Of a stretch of 64,000 nucleotides of DNA, positions 1 through 12,013 are shown in pieces (position 1 is the first letter of the stretch; each line of letters opens with the position of its first letter). A program made the position numbers and the translations under genes. The stretch is from Zoroaster sp. YZ-2022 (lineage: Eukaryota; Echinodermata; Asteroidea; Forcipulatida; Zoroasteridae): NCBI GenBank assembly GCA_029582265.1, contig CM055816.1:1516992-1580991 (forward strand), written 5' to 3'. Below the pieces are notes generated by a model that saw only the letters and a list, made by a program, of their open reading frames with translations, was not told the DNA's origin and did no database searches.

Positions 1-274
1 CAATCAATCATCAATCATCAATCAATCATCCATCAATCAATCATCAATCAATCAATCATCAATCAATCAATCATCAATCAATCAATCATCAATCAATCAA
101 TCATCCATCAATCATCCATCAATCAATCATCCATCAATCAATCATCCATCAATCAATCATCCATCAATCAATCATCCATCAATCAATCATCCATCAATCA
201 ATCATCCATCAATCAATCATCCATCAATCAATCAATCATCAATCAATCAATCATCAATCATCAATCAATCATCA
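1..274. repeat. CAATCAATCATC simple satellite
   Basis: A short-period tandem array of CAATCAATCATC and CATCAATCAATC variants fills the window from its first base to about 274. The array is open on the left, so its real length is unknown. No coding or regulatory role is visible. Confidence 0.95.
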
Positions 275-367
275 TGTAACCAAGTTCACTCAATAAAACA
301 TGTTAAGACAATATTCTATCCGTTTATTTGGGGGTACATTGATCAACACACCCAATATTTGACTCAC

Positions 368-460
368 CTGAACAATTTTTACCACTCCAGTTTTGTTTGC
401 ATTCACACCGACAGGTTTTGTCATCCATTCGACCTTCATTAGTACAGTTGGTTTCGCAAT
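368..460 (-). CDS. EGF-like exon of a minus-strand gene (partial gene)
   Basis: Read on the minus strand, this 93-nt segment is bounded by an AG acceptor (461-462) and a GTGAGT donor just below 368. Both boundaries are phase 1. It encodes one compact EGF-like domain with six cysteines (C-x3-C-x10-C-x-C-x-C-x8-C), with the typical W-S-G-K-N-C before the last cysteine. EGF modules of this compact type mediate extracellular protein contacts. The exon lies downstream of the exon at 1230-1478 in the same orientation and phase, so both probably belong to one secreted or membrane-anchored protein that continues left of the window. The rest of the gene is not visible, so no specific name is offered. 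Confidence 0.72.
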
Positions 461-1229
461 CTGGGGAAATATAAATATGTTTACTAAGTGATGTTAACAT
501 AATTCAAATAAATTACCTTTTGGAGATAATTTCATTGTAAAGTATAGAATTGGTACTTCAAAAATAAAATAATTGTCACTAGCATCAATCGTCACTAGAA
601 ATAATTTTAATCCGAGGTGCTGTAAATCATTTCCAGTTCGAATTGAGGAAAGAGTTTTCTTTCCTAATTCCGAATTAGAATAAATATGAAAAATCTTAAT
701 ATATTTAAATACATTCATTCTCGTTCACAACACGTCAGTAAGATGAAATATTCACAGGTTGTTTGTTAAATGTATTTCTTGATTTCAAGACAGTATTGTA
801 CCTTCCCTTTAAGTCGTATTGGACAAACAATAGTGATTTGTTTGGTGAAAACGTTGGAATTAGGCAGAGTTATGCGCTTGTTGAGAGCTTCTTAAATATT
901 TGTTTTCCTCTTTGGAATGGAAACTATCGTCGTATTTCCAAACGATAATTTAGACTTTTGTTTTGACTATTTAGATGTCTGTGGAGTAGATGCTATTATT
1001 GTTGAAGTTTCAAGAAAGAAAATTCCTTTATATGGGATATACTTTAAAGCAAGTCATTTGTAATTGGTTATCGTACATCCTACAATCAATAGATGGAAAC
1101 CATCTTGCCAGAAACCGCTATCAGAACGTACGATTACGCAATATTTTTCGACAGGTACTCGTATTAACCTGCTTGATAGTTCTAGGCCACTAGATTATTT
1201 AAAATGTATCTAACAATACTCTCACTCAC
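461..1229 (-). other. Intron between two minus-strand exons
   Basis: This is non-coding sequence between the acceptor of the EGF exon and the donor of the upstream exon. Near 790-815 it has a 'GTACCTTCCCTTTAAG' phrase that recurs near 18160 and 18470, with a relative near 38230, so a small interspersed repeat probably lies inside. No other exon was seen. Confidence 0.5.
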
Positions 1230-1478
1230 CTGAACAGTTGAAATATATGTAAATCTCTGCTTGACAGTCGGTAAACAGTGGATGATCAGTGTAGAACGGT
1301 TCAAAGTCTCTCTCCGGTGTATAAGTATTAAGACCACCAGACATGATACTGGTACATTCACATCGGTGTTTGTGGTTAGCTGGCATCACCCAGCGAAGTT
1401 TATTAGACTTGTTGGGATCCGGTTCTTGTCCAAAGAAACACATATGTGCCCCAACTACCGTGAACTCATACCAGGTAA
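1230..1478 (-). CDS. 83-residue exon of unknown domain, minus strand (partial gene)
   Basis: On the minus strand an AG acceptor (1479-1480) and a GTGAGT donor (below 1230) frame a 249-nt phase 1-1 exon that is open throughout. It encodes about 83 residues beginning T-W-Y-E-F-T-V-V-G-A-H and ending I-Y-F-N-C-S-G. It contains four cysteines, one pair as C-E-C. The symmetric phase, cysteine content and position immediately upstream of the EGF exon at 368-460 suggest an extracellular domain. I do not recognise the fold. A CAP domain was considered, but its signature motifs are absent. Confidence 0.6.
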
Positions 1479-2300
1479 CTTAGAATATAAATTATAACAA
1501 CACAATATTTCAAAGAAACGAAGAAAAAAAGAGAAGCGCGGAAACCGATGAAAAAAAGAGGGACGAAGTGAAACCAACAGTGAAACCAACAAAATTGTGA
1601 AATAGAGAAACGAAAAACGAAGAGACAAAACAATTTGCTAACAAAATCGATCAAAGGAAATAATTAAATATGCACACAAATAAATACAAAGTATCACTTA
1701 AGCATTTAGGCAAATATACATACAAACAATTCTAAATAAACAAAGAAGGATTAAAGAATCTACATAATTACGCGGTATTCAACCCTTCTTCTTAAATGTA
1801 TGGGTATTTCATCTGAACATTGATAATTTCCTCTTACAAAGGAAAACGTGACCGACAATCCTTAAAAACCACACTTTCACGATTAGGTTGAGAAATGTGT
1901 TTAAAGCCAACAAAAAGTCTCCGGTTACTGTCTCCGCGCTCGTCGCCTCAGACCCGCGTGTCAGCACTTTTATTTTTTTATGTCCAATTGCAGCCAAAAT
2001 TGCTTGATCGACTGGAATTTTGCCGTGCTGTTTTAAGAGACTTTTACACATGAACGTTTACCCGATTTGTGAGGCCTCTTATCCACCATACTTTATGTAT
2101 GGGAAATTTGGTCGCTGCGTAAACCTGTATGTCCCTGTTTGGTGGGGGGGGGGGGGTGAGCGCGTTACCACACCGATTTTGAAGCCGACCGATGACCAGA
2201 AACCGGAGACTATTTTTATGTGTGTTTGCTTTTCTTTCCAATGAAACGAAATTTGTCTTTTTGCCGCTGTTTTTCAACAAGATAAATGCCTGAGTTTGTG
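1479..2300. other. No gene seen; AT-rich intron or intergenic sequence
   Basis: The stretch has an A-rich, GAAACC-rich part (1500-1640) and a G-homopolymer near 2143-2156. No splice-bounded coding segment with a recognisable domain was found on either strand. Confidence 0.4.
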
Positions 2301-2305
2301 CCTGT

Positions 2306-2965
2306 TAAAACCCTGCGTCGTGCCATGGCGCTAATTTTGTTAGTAGGTTTGTAACAAAACCTAATTACTCCGTTGATTTTTACCCGAAATTTCTCAAATT
2401 CCGTAAGTTCACTGTTGAAGTATACCCAAATAGCATGGTTAATTCCCATTAGCCTGCTTTGAACCCTTGACCCAAAAAATCCTACTGCAAAAAGCATGGT
2501 CCCATAGGACCGTGTACAAATCCTAATCCCATCTGTCAACACAAGGCCATTGACTTCAGCTGCTACGCGGCTTATCAAAGGCTATCAGTTACCCACTATG
2601 GTGTGGCTGAACATTATTACAGACAAGCAGGAGCCATCAGCCAAAGGATGAGAGATGTTTATTCCTATAACTGCTATGGGTACACATAATAGGGTATATT
2701 TTATGTCGATTTGGGGTAGGGGAGAAAGCGTTATCAGAACTAAAATAAACATCAACCTAAAGGGCCCTTACATTTTTTTTTGCTTCAAATTGTTGTCTAG
2801 GGTCTAGAGGACCTCTAGGCATCTGTTAAAACCATTGGGAGTTGGTAGTGTTCAACACAACAGAAGTTATAGCGCCCCTTCACACCTACTAACAAAATTA
2901 GCGCGATGCAACCGCGCTGTTCGTATAAGTGTCATGGCACGTCGCAAGGTTTTAAAACCCGAAAT
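2306..2965. repeat. Inverted repeat pair (possible foldback element)
   Basis: Segments near 2306-2352 and 2883-2965 are reverse complements of each other over two blocks. One is the phrase around GTGCCATG; the other is CTAATTTTGTTAGTAGGT. The right arm carries about 24 extra bases between the blocks. Short open frames on both arms encode a shared M-A-R-R-[KR]-V-L string because of this symmetry, not because of a gene. No target duplication was identified. Confidence 0.55.
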
Positions 2966-3531
2966 TATACAATCAGGAAAAATCCCATCAGAGGTCAAAT
3001 CCATTATGAACATGGGGGAGGGGAGGGGGAGGGGACGGCCAATTCAGGCGAACGCACAGCGCAAAGCCTGAATGGGATCATGTACATGTATGGGATCATG
3101 AACATGTATGGGATCATGAACATGTAAAGTGTTCCTATTTATTAGAGGGTACAGTGAAAAAAATCGGCAAAATATTGGGGAGTTATTCCTCCCGCAACAG
3201 AACCGCAAAAAATAAAAAATAAATAAAAAATCAACCGAATAATGACTAAAGACTATAACAGGTCATGATTGAGAAAATACACTCCATACTAGTTGATGTT
3301 TGTGTGAGTACGTAAATAATATGGATGTACGTGCTCATTTGTATTGCGTTTTAATGTCATTGACTTGAACTGTCCGTAACAAATTCTGCTGTAATTAGCT
3401 GCCTGCATGTCGATTGTTTCTGTGGGAGCTCGGCACGTTTCGGGAAACATCGTGTATGAAAATGATCTTTTGCAAGATTCATGTGTGTGCGTCGCTTTTT
3501 AAAATGGGCCGAGTGCGTACCACTTAGTACG

Positions 3532-3650
3532 AAGCGTATGTGACCTGCTCTGACAAAAAAAGGTATTAAAAAAAAAAAAAAAAAAAATTACCCCAGGGAC
3601 CAGTTTGAGGGTTTAGGGTTTTGTCAGAGCCAGTCACATAGCGTTGGATG
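3532..3650. repeat. Hairpin with A-rich loop
   Basis: The arms CGTATGTGACCTGCTCTGAC and its imperfect complement (about 3622-3646) flank a run of about 20 A residues. This is a small foldback or SINE-end-like structure. Nothing coding is present. Confidence 0.6.
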
Positions 3651-3710
3651 TTGTTATATCATGTATGCGGTGTATTTTGAGACATGATCGCCACGTTTTC
3701 TGGGAATTAC

Positions 3711-4262
3711 ATTGCTATGATAATACTGATGATATGATTGACATTGCAATGAGAATACTGATGATATTATTGAACATTGCTGTGAGAATACTGATGATAT
3801 TATTGACATTGCTATGAGAATACTGATGATATTATTGAACATTGCTGTGAGAATAGTGATGATATTATTGAACATTGCTATGAGAATACTGATGATATTA
3901 TTGACATTGCTATGAGAATACTGATGATATTATCGAACATTGATATGAGAATACTGATGATATTATTGAACATTGCTATGAGAATACTGATGATATTAAT
4001 GACATTGCTATGAGAATACTGATGATATTATTGAACATTGCTATGAGAATACTGATGATATTAATGACATTGCTGTGAGAATACTGATGATATTATTGAC
4101 ATTGCTGTGAGAATACTGATGATATTATTGAACATTGCTATGAGAATACTGATGATATTATTGACATTGCTATGAGAATACTGATGATATTATTGAACAT
4201 TGCTATGAGAATACTGATGATATTATTGACATTGCTATGAGAATACTGATGATATTATTGCC
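3711..4262. repeat. 32/33-bp minisatellite
   Basis: About 17 copies of a unit containing GAATACTGATGATATTATTG followed by ACATTGCTATGA or AACATTGCTATGA. The length alternates between 32 and 33 bp, so any reading frame is lost between copies. It is non-coding. Confidence 0.95.
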
Positions 4263-4560
4263 AAGATACTATTTTCATTGAGCCCCCTTCTCGTCCTGAC
4301 CCTGCTACATATAACGAATTGTTAAAAATGTTCTTCCTCTTTTCTCCCCGCCCCTTTTTTTATTGTATTTTGTTGGTGGGGTGGGGCCGATTTTTCACCT
4401 AGACTGGACATAGTCTTGTGTGTTTTGTTTTCCCTAACAGCAATGGACGCAATGGCATGCCAGCAATGGTGGCTACCACCATATAATAGGAATTATGTAA
4501 ATGGTTATTGCGATCACGGCAGAGATGTAATGGGCTAATTTAATACTTGTCAAATGTTCA

Positions 4561-6215
4561 GATTAAAACATGGCGGAGGTATGATACTCTATAAGTGACC
4601 GACCTCGTGGCCAGTGTTGTATCTTTTAACTTTAACAGTGATTAGTGATTATGTATTCAGATTGTTCGTATTCTTTGTAATGCTACAGTCACACTGTCAG
4701 GATTTTTGATTGCGAATGCACAACGGATGTCCAGCGGATGGTCATCCGTAGTCATACGTAATGATACGTTAGGGATACTTAGTCATTCGTAGTAGAGTCA
4801 TAATCATACGTGGGCATCCGTTATGGTCCACGATGGCACAACGGAACGGTTCAAAACTACCGGTATCGTTCTGGAATCGTGGGGAAAAAAATCGTTGTGT
4901 ATCACGTGTACATCCCTAGTCATACGTAGTGCATACGTAATGGCAATCGTGAGCAATCGTAGACATACGTGAACATCCTTTGTACAATCGTGGCAGAAAT
5001 CACCACGGATGCACTAGGGATTGCACACAGGAAGAATTACGTATGACTAGGGATGTACACAGGATACACAACGGATGCTCAAGGGATACACTGCGAATGT
5101 TAAGATTACACTACGGATGACCAAGTATGACAACGATTTATAACGATTGCAGTAATATTACACAACGATCATAACGATTTCTTAACGATTTATCACGATC
5201 TATCACGATTAATCACGATTTCACAACGATTCTGATCTTGTTTGGTTTTGAAAACGTATAAATAGGGTCAGAACTTTTATATTTCATTCATTTGTAGCAA
5301 TCGTTGGGCAATCGTTAACCAATCGCTGTACATCCGTGTATAATCGTGGTCATACGTTGTGAATCCTTAGTAACATCGTGGTCAATCGCTGTGTATACGT
5401 GATTATCCGTGGGTAATCGTTACACATACCTAGTAAATACTATGTATACTCTTATAGCAATCGTTGTATAATCGGGGTCATACGTTGTGGAACCTTAGTG
5501 GAGTCTTTGTGTACTCGTGTAGAAGTGAACGTTCTACGGATGTACACGTATGACAACGGATGAAATTTATTATTTTTAATCGTGGTCATACGTGAACAAT
5601 CGTAACGCCAGATCGTGACAGTGTGACTGCAGCATAACGTGGAATTTCTGTCTTTGGGAAATTTGTTTCTTTATTTTTCCTGACACAAAACATATTCAAA
5701 GGATGTTTGGTACCATCATAAACTTCACACTTAGCAAGTCTTATGTAAAACTTTGATTATGTTTTACGAGATTACCAATGATGTCAAGTGACTTTAAGAC
5801 AGAAATATGTTAATACATGTTTGATAACATTTTACACAAAGTATTACAGTTTAATTTAAAAATGTTATTATCAGATTAATTTCAAAACATGGCGAATGTA
5901 TGTACTCTGAGTGACTGATCTCGTTGCCATTGTTCCTTTAACTTTAACAGTGATTATGTCTTCAGATTGTTTCTATTCATTTTAACGTGGAATTTCTGTC
6001 TTCGGCGAATCGGAAGATATACATTAATTTTGGAAATTGGTTTCTTCATATTTCCTGACACAAAATATATTCAATGAGTGTTTGGTACCATCAAAAACTT
6101 TACACCAAGGTCTTATGTAAAACTTTGATTATGTTTTTACAATGATGTAAAGTGACTTTAAGACAGAAATATTTTATAGATGTTTGATATCTTAAACATT
6201 TTACACAAAGTATTC
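4561..6215. repeat. Tandem duplicate pair of ~330 bp, left copy interrupted
   Basis: The left copy (4561-4680 plus 5635-5855) and the right copy (about 5884-6215) align along their length. Shared phrases include ACATGGCG, ACTTTAACAGTGATTA, AACGTGGAATTTCTGTCTT, TTTGGTACCATCA and GACTTTAAGACAGAAATAT. The left copy is split by the element at 4681-5634. The right copy keeps the uninterrupted target site at 5983-5985. Confidence 0.85.
4681..5634. mobile_element. PIF/Harbinger-like non-autonomous inverted-repeat element
   Basis: The termini are inverted repeats, TGCTACAGTCACACTGTCA on the left and the complement of TGCTGCAGTCACACTGTCA on the right. TAA flanks both ends (4678-4680 and 5635-5637), and the neighbouring duplicate has a single TAA at the matching point, so the insertion is directly demonstrated. 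A 3-bp TWA target duplication is characteristic of PIF/Harbinger transposition. The interior has no transposase. It consists of dozens of CATACGT, CATCCGT and AATCGT words and their complements, in opposite orientation in the two halves. Confidence 0.85.
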
Positions 6216-6947
6216 AAGTTCAATGTAAACATTTAAAAATAAAAATAAATAATCAGTGTTGTACAGTGGCTTTAATGTTGTCGATGCATTATGCAACACT
6301 ATTAAATTTATTACCAAATTATAATGATGCTAATAAATGTGTACATGCATACAGAGCCATACCGACTGTACTATTGCAGTACTTGATATCAGGTTATAGC
6401 GCCCTCTATCTGTATGGTAACAAGTACACATTACATGGTGGGCAGTATCGGGATTCTTCAGTATTGTATATTAGGCGCTTTGCTGGTCGCCAAATAAAAA
6501 GTGAAAATCTCAGTCATAACTTCACAAATACCAAACACTTATTAATCTAGCCAAGAATAATCCAGTCCGTCATACACAGTAAAGTGGACAATCGATTGAC
6601 TGGAAGTTCAATTTACATTGGAGTCAGTAATATGCAAATATATTCAATTTGAGTGGCATTTAAGATCCTTGTGTTTTGGCAACCTTTCATAAGAAAATCC
6701 CTTTAGTCTAGCTGTCGAGTACTAATTATTAGAGTTTGAAATATTGCATCAACAGTTTAAATTAATACATTTTATGTTGAACATGTAATTATTTGAAATT
6801 TTTTGGGATTTTTGAAATCATTGGCCAAATCGTGAACAATTTCCATAATTTCTAGAAATTGTTGTTTTAATTGGAACATTTATAAAATTTACAAACTATT
6901 AGTTAGAAGCTTGGTTTATCAGTAAAAAGTGCCAAAATTAAATTATG
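6216..6947. other. No gene seen
   Basis: AT-rich sequence between the duplicate pair and the large block that starts at 6948. An open frame at 6266-6550 has no recognisable domain and no splice support, so I do not call it a gene. Confidence 0.4.
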
Positions 6948-7369
6948 GCAGGACCCACCATGAATTCATTTCGGTGCATATTAAGCAGAACCATGTTTCT
7001 CACGACTATTTTGAGTGTTCATATCATTTAGTAAAACAGCAATGTTCCGATGTTAAAATAGATAAAGTTGCCGTTAAATTACCGAAAAACAATAGCGATA
7101 CATATTTAATTTACATGTAATTTATTGTAAAGTCAGTGTTCAAAGTTTTGTTTAACTTGGGCCAAAGGAGAAAAGTGGATTTCCCTTTGGACAAAAGGTG
7201 CAGGTATATATTGATGGGGATATTGGAATTCGTCCATAGTGAAGTAAATCATTTATACAAAGTGTCTGGACTATTTCTGTAATTTCGTGAACTCTTGTTT
7301 GTTATTGAAGTAAACTTGCTCGCTCTATGTCTATCGCCCAAGAAAATGAGTGATGTGTACCAATACATG

Positions 7370-7522
7370 GACAATATCGTCACGATCGGAGCAATAAAAA
7401 CTGCTGGCTCTTGTATTCAGCAGCAACGGTAATGTGACTTATTATGTGGGGTATTATTTTTAGTCACTTAATCTAAAACTAGCACTCCGATTCCATGCTC
7501 TATTGATCGTGATGATATTATC
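7370..7522. mobile_element. Small inverted-repeat element (ATCGTCACGATC family)
   Basis: The ends are imperfect inverted repeats (GACAATATCGTCACGATC and the complement of GATCGTGATGATATTATC). The internal phrases CAGCAGCAA and GGGGTATTATTTT recur in copies at 19005-19209 and about 11800-11935 (left end eroded), and in the copy-2 block. It is non-coding. Confidence 0.65.
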
Positions 7523-8510
7523 CCTTTAAACATAATAAGAAAACTACCAATAATGTTTGTATCTTTCTAATGGATATATTCAAGCGGTTTAACTGCAATA
7601 CACGTCGGGCACTCAATAGCGTAAAATAGAGATGTGTATCTTAAAGTGCATGTCAAATAACATTTCTTAGTGAAAAAAGTATAACTAAATAAAGGAAGGC
7701 TACGGCGTGCTATTAATAATTGACGATAATTATTGTAGATAATTATACTCTGGGTGACGTTTAATGATCAAAGTGACTCAAACATTTACTTGACTGTTTA
7801 TACTGATTTATCCAGAAAAAGTCACATGAACACAGGATGTATCCCTGCACACGAAATGAATTATAAATACGGACTGCTGGTTACATTATTCCATGAATGT
7901 ACATCTCTAAACAACGGTCCATATTTATCATCCAATTGCAACCATGAATAGCGGTATTTAAATTCTTAATACAAGCAAGCAATGACGTCATGGTTTGATG
8001 GCGGTGCTGACTATAAATCAAAATTCAGTCAGTCCACTTGCTGCAGGCTACCAGGCTGCTGCAGTCTACCAGGCGTTTATGCTTGATATCTAAGGCAATA
8101 TGAACCCGGTAATTTGTGCACACATTTGATTGCTTTCTACGAGGTTAGCATATCAGGTGACAACTCGTCTTCGTTGAAGGAAGTTACGGTGGTGAGGCTT
8201 ACCAGGATCCATTTAATAAAAACAAATTTAAGAAATATATTCAGACTTCCTGAAAATGGTTGTGTTATTTATTGACGCATTTTATTTTGAGTAGAATCTC
8301 TTGTCATAAATGTTCAAATTTGTACTCGGTCAATACTCTAAGCATTTTTAAAGATTAGAATATTAAACTTTTTTTTATTATTATTATTATTTTTTATTTT
8401 ATTTTAATATCTCACGATTCGTACTGTTTACGTTTCCCCTCGCTTTCATATGTATTTGTTTCAAATAACATGATATTCCAAATATTTTTTGAAAAATTAG
8501 ACTGACAGTC
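7523..8510. other. No gene seen; repeat-derived
   Basis: This non-coding sequence is repeated in copy 2 at 52022-53008. It contains a phrase (7526-7593, ending ATATATTCAAGCGGT) that recurs at 11939-12013 and marks the 3' junction of the L1-like LINE there. A CTGCAGG/CCAGGCTG-rich stretch lies near 8040-8075. An open frame at 7754-7951 is conserved in copy 2 but has no recognisable domain. Confidence 0.4.
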
Positions 8511-10573
8511 CTAAACTGTGTGCACTCCTGCCTTTTGTGGAATTGGTATGAACACTGATAGAAGTAGATCATCTGGGATGTGTCCACTCTTGTAAAAAAG
8601 TTTGCATAGGTGTGTCAGATCTTCTATATTACTATCGTCCAAAGCCTTCAGTGCTTCAACGGGTATCTTATCAGATCCTGACACTTTTCCATTTCTCATT
8701 ATATTAATTGCCTTTGAGACTTCTTCTTCCATAATATCCAGGCCTTCATCTTTATTGAAGACCGGACTATCTCCTCTGTCATCATCATACAACTGCTGAA
8801 CATATTCAAACCATCTCTTTTCTATGTCCTCTTTATTAAACAGAATGTTTCCCTCCTTGTCCTTTATGTATCCACTTTCTTCTCTCTTTTTCTTCCCCGC
8901 CACTTCACCTTTCTATACATTTCCTTCATTTCATGATGCTTTTTCCAAATGTTCTGCTTCCTCACATTGATTTCCAAGCCATGTCTCTTTGGCCTCCCTG
9001 CATGCAGCTGTAATCCTCTTGTGAATTTGTTTATATTTGACTTTGTCACTGTTCTGGTAAGACCTTCTTTCTTCCATTATTTCAAGTATTTCACTGGTCA
9101 TCCATTCTGGTACCTTCCTTTTGCTTCTTTTAGGTAACAATCTCTTTAGTGTCGACTATATACCATCCTATTTTCAGTTGACCAAACATGTTACTGATTT
9201 TGATATTGAATTTACTCTTCATTTCCTCTTCCTTTAGCATGTCAAGATTGAGTGCTGCTTTCTTGGTGTTGCCCTTTATTGGTATTTTCACCTTCAATAC
9301 CATTCGCATCAGTAGTAATGAGTGGTCAGAGTGATAAGTTTTCACATCTGGATAAGAATCTCTGTCTCACTAGAATGTAATCAATCTGATATCTTCAGGT
9401 ATCACCTAACTTTATCCAAGTATAAAGCCTTCTAGCGTGGTGTTGAAACCATGTATTTGTGATCATAACAACAACAGCAACAGCAACAACAACAACAACA
9501 CATCATCTTTGAATAATTGTGACATAAGATGAGTTATAAGCATCGACTTAAATCTAGTTATACTATGACAAAATTTGAGTTTAGTTGGAAGATGATTCTA
9601 GAGTCTCGGAGCCTCAACAGAAAAAGACCTATCACCCCAGTTCCTTTTTGAAGTTGGTTCCTTTAGGAGTGACATGTTGCTGGAGCGCAAATTGCGTGAT
9701 GGAGTGTAGTCTTTAAGCAGTTCAGAAATATAAATTGGAGCAATGTTATTAAAAGATTTGTGAACAATTAGCATAAGTTTAAAAACAATTCTCTGTGAAA
9801 CAGGAAGCCAGTGCAGTTCTTTCAAGATTGGCGTGATATGGCATGACTTTCTGGACAAAGTTACAACACGAGCTGCTGTGTTTTGTATGTGCTGAAGACG
9901 AGATATTTGATTCTGCGGGAGACCGTATAATGTATAATTTGTTCAGCAGCACTTTTATTCAAGTATTTCCTTATTCGGCCAATATTTCTGATATGAAATG
10001 ATGATATGCGAACAATGTTGGAGATATGAGGTTTTAAAGTCATTGTCGAGTCAAATATAACATCCAAATTACGTGCTTGTGATGAGTGGATTATCTGCGA
10101 GTCACCAATTGTAATAAATGGAAGAGAAACTTTAGATAATTGCTGACGTGATCCAAATAGAACAAATTCTGTTTTTTCGTCATTCAATTTCAATAAGTTT
10201 TGTCTCATCCAACTACGAATCTCTTGAATACATTTCTCCAGTGTTGTAATACACGAATCGGCAAGGTCTTGAGAAGATTTATTAGTAATGTAAAGCTGCG
10301 TGTCATCAGCGTAGACATGGTAATTTAAATTATACTTCAAAATGATATCACGAACTGGAAAGGTATAAACAGTAAACCACTGTGGGCCGAGCACGGAGCC
10401 TTGGGGGTACAGAATAGTCATGAGGTTGTTTTTAAGACAGAATTGAATCAGCCTGTCTCCTCGCTCGTTTCTCTTCCCAAGACCATGTTTACCAACTATC
10501 TTTGTATATTCCTCTTTACCAATTTGTGTGTTGAAATCCCCAAGTATACAAACTATGTCATCAGATTTAAACC
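8511..10573 (-). mobile_element. RTE-like LINE fragment (endonuclease to start of RT), disrupted
   Basis: The minus strand encodes an APE-type endonuclease with G-D-F-N (near 10520), then N-T-W-F-Q-H-H-A-R-R-L-Y-T-W and D-Y-I-L-V, then S-D-H-S-L-L near 9325. A linker follows, and then the beginning of a reverse transcriptase (S-G-S-D-K-I-P-V-E-A-L, then F-I-P-I-P-Q-K). It is cut off at about 8511, before the catalytic RT motifs, and upstream of G-D-F-N at 10573. It is interrupted in frame by the L2-like LINE at 9467-10417. A stop or frame change lies near 9165 and a frameshift near 8890, both shared with copy 2. It cannot encode a working product. Confidence 0.82.
9467..10417 (-). mobile_element. 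L2/CR1-like LINE 3' fragment nested in the RTE-like LINE
   Basis: The minus strand encodes the RT region P-Q-G-S-V-L-G-P, then Y-A-D-D-T-Q-L-Y-I, then S-W-M-R-Q-N-L-L-K-L-N-D-E-K-T-E. The C-terminal part has H-I-T-P-I-L-K-E-L-H-W-L-P-V, typical of the L2/CR1 group. The 3' end is a TTG-rich tail (CAA/CAG repeat on the plus strand, 9467-9500). TCAT flanks both ends (9463-9466 and 10418-10421). Removing the insert restores the host LINE frame exactly (C-L-K-N-N-L-M-I-T-N-T-W). A frame change lies between the RT part and the C-terminal part near 9860. It is 5'-truncated and dead. Confidence 0.85.
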
Positions 10574-11291
10574 ATAACCCCCCTTGATACTCATCGCCGG
10601 TAATGTCCTCAATCCTTCAAAATCAACCCATATGATTTTATGCAGGATCCGTACTATTTCCAATCCTTTAAAATCAACTGAACTGATATACATTATTTAT
10701 TTTGGTAGGCTAAGTCAATTTCAAATCCTTGATTTTGAAGGATTTGGGATGGTTAGGGCTTTAGAACATGTTGGAATAGGAGCCTGATGTAATCATTTCT
10801 AAACTCTGTATAATCCCCCATTTTTTAAGGGGATAATAATTATGGGGAACACTGCCATCCTTCGTTATTTCCTCGTTATTTATTTTGGACAACGTTTTTA
10901 TGGATGAATTGGCTCTCGGCATAATGTGGTGTCAGAATATCGACTATGCCCGCCTCCATTTCAACATACTAAAAGCCTGGCCCACTATGGGCAATTACGG
11001 TCAATGAACTGAATCTATTATGTTGGTTTATATTTCAGGAAACTTCATGTAACTGGCACACACCAACAATGACACATAAGGGAGCAATATCAAAATCCAT
11101 ACAACACGCACGTGTCTATACAATGTGAAATAATACGGTAACATGCTGTGAATTACTTATGCATTGTATGATTTGACCTTACAAATCATTCGAGTGACGC
11201 GTTCAATTCAGTATATTATGTGTTACTACTAGAGCCTTACGTATTGATGAAGTCGCTAAAATTAAATTTCCAAGGCTAAATGAAAAAAACA
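10574..11291. other. No gene seen; small palindromic repeats
   Basis: Contains a short palindrome around 10725-10750 (AATCCTTGATTTTGAAGGATT) and similar CAATCC..AAAATCAA phrases at 10611-10676, suggesting a small inverted-repeat element. The sequence is conserved in copy 2. Confidence 0.45.
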
Positions 11292-11534
11292 TATATATAC
11301 ATAACAGCAAAAGAAACGTCACCCCTAAAAATATTTATTATTTTCATTTTATAATTAATATAATTTGTTTAATGAAGAATATTATGAGTATGGAGTGTAA
11401 CACGAACACAATGTGGCAAATGTGGTTGACCTGGCAGCCAACCATCCCACAACATTGTATATTTATTATGTTTAATAATATAATTACTTAACAAAATGTA
11501 GGGGTTGACGTTTCTTTTGCTGTTATGTATATAT
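11292..11534. mobile_element. Inverted-repeat element, possibly mariner-type MITE
   Basis: The ends match as inverted repeats over about 27 bp (ATATACATAACAGCAAAAGA, continuing AACGTCA). The interior is AT-rich and non-coding. Because the ends lie in TATATA sequence, a TA duplication cannot be resolved. It is present in copy 2 at about 60399-60642. Confidence 0.7.
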
Positions 11535-12013
11535 CCTAAAAATAAATCTAGGGTGGTTGAACGAGGGATGGGGGTGGATACACGGACAAATGTGGGCTAA
11601 TTGCAGAATGTAAATGCCTGACTAGAATAGAGGTACATTATTACCTCTCCCAACTTTGCCGTGTGGGTCCACTAACGTTTAATAAAGTAATAACAAAGCT
11701 TGTAAATATTTTGCTATTATTAACTACAATATTATAGTAGGCCTATATGCAGTGTTATATTACATGATGGCCCTATTGTATTAATATATTTCATGAACAC
11801 AATGACTAAAAATTACTGGCTCATTTATACAGCAGCAATAGTAATATGACCTTATCATGTGGGGTATTATTTTCAGTCACTGATTTAATCTAAAACTCTG
11901 ATTCCATGCCCTATTGATCGTGGTGGTATTGAACCTTTAAACATAATAAGAAAACGGCCAATAATGTCACGCTGGGAATATTTGTATCTTTCTAATGGAT
12001 ATATTCAAGCGGT

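Noticed and set aside
2216..2578. 120-codon minus-strand frame
   Set aside because: It overlaps an inverted-repeat structure and has no recognised domain, splice signals or paralogue. The shared M-A-R-R string on both arms comes from the inverted repeat.
3711..4262. Possible CRISPR-like array
   Set aside because: Units are contiguous and nearly identical with no unique spacers, and the context is a eukaryotic intron-rich genome. The same holds for the other tandem arrays.
6266..6550. 94-codon plus-strand frame
   Set aside because: No domain, splice support or codon pattern to distinguish it from chance in AT-rich DNA.
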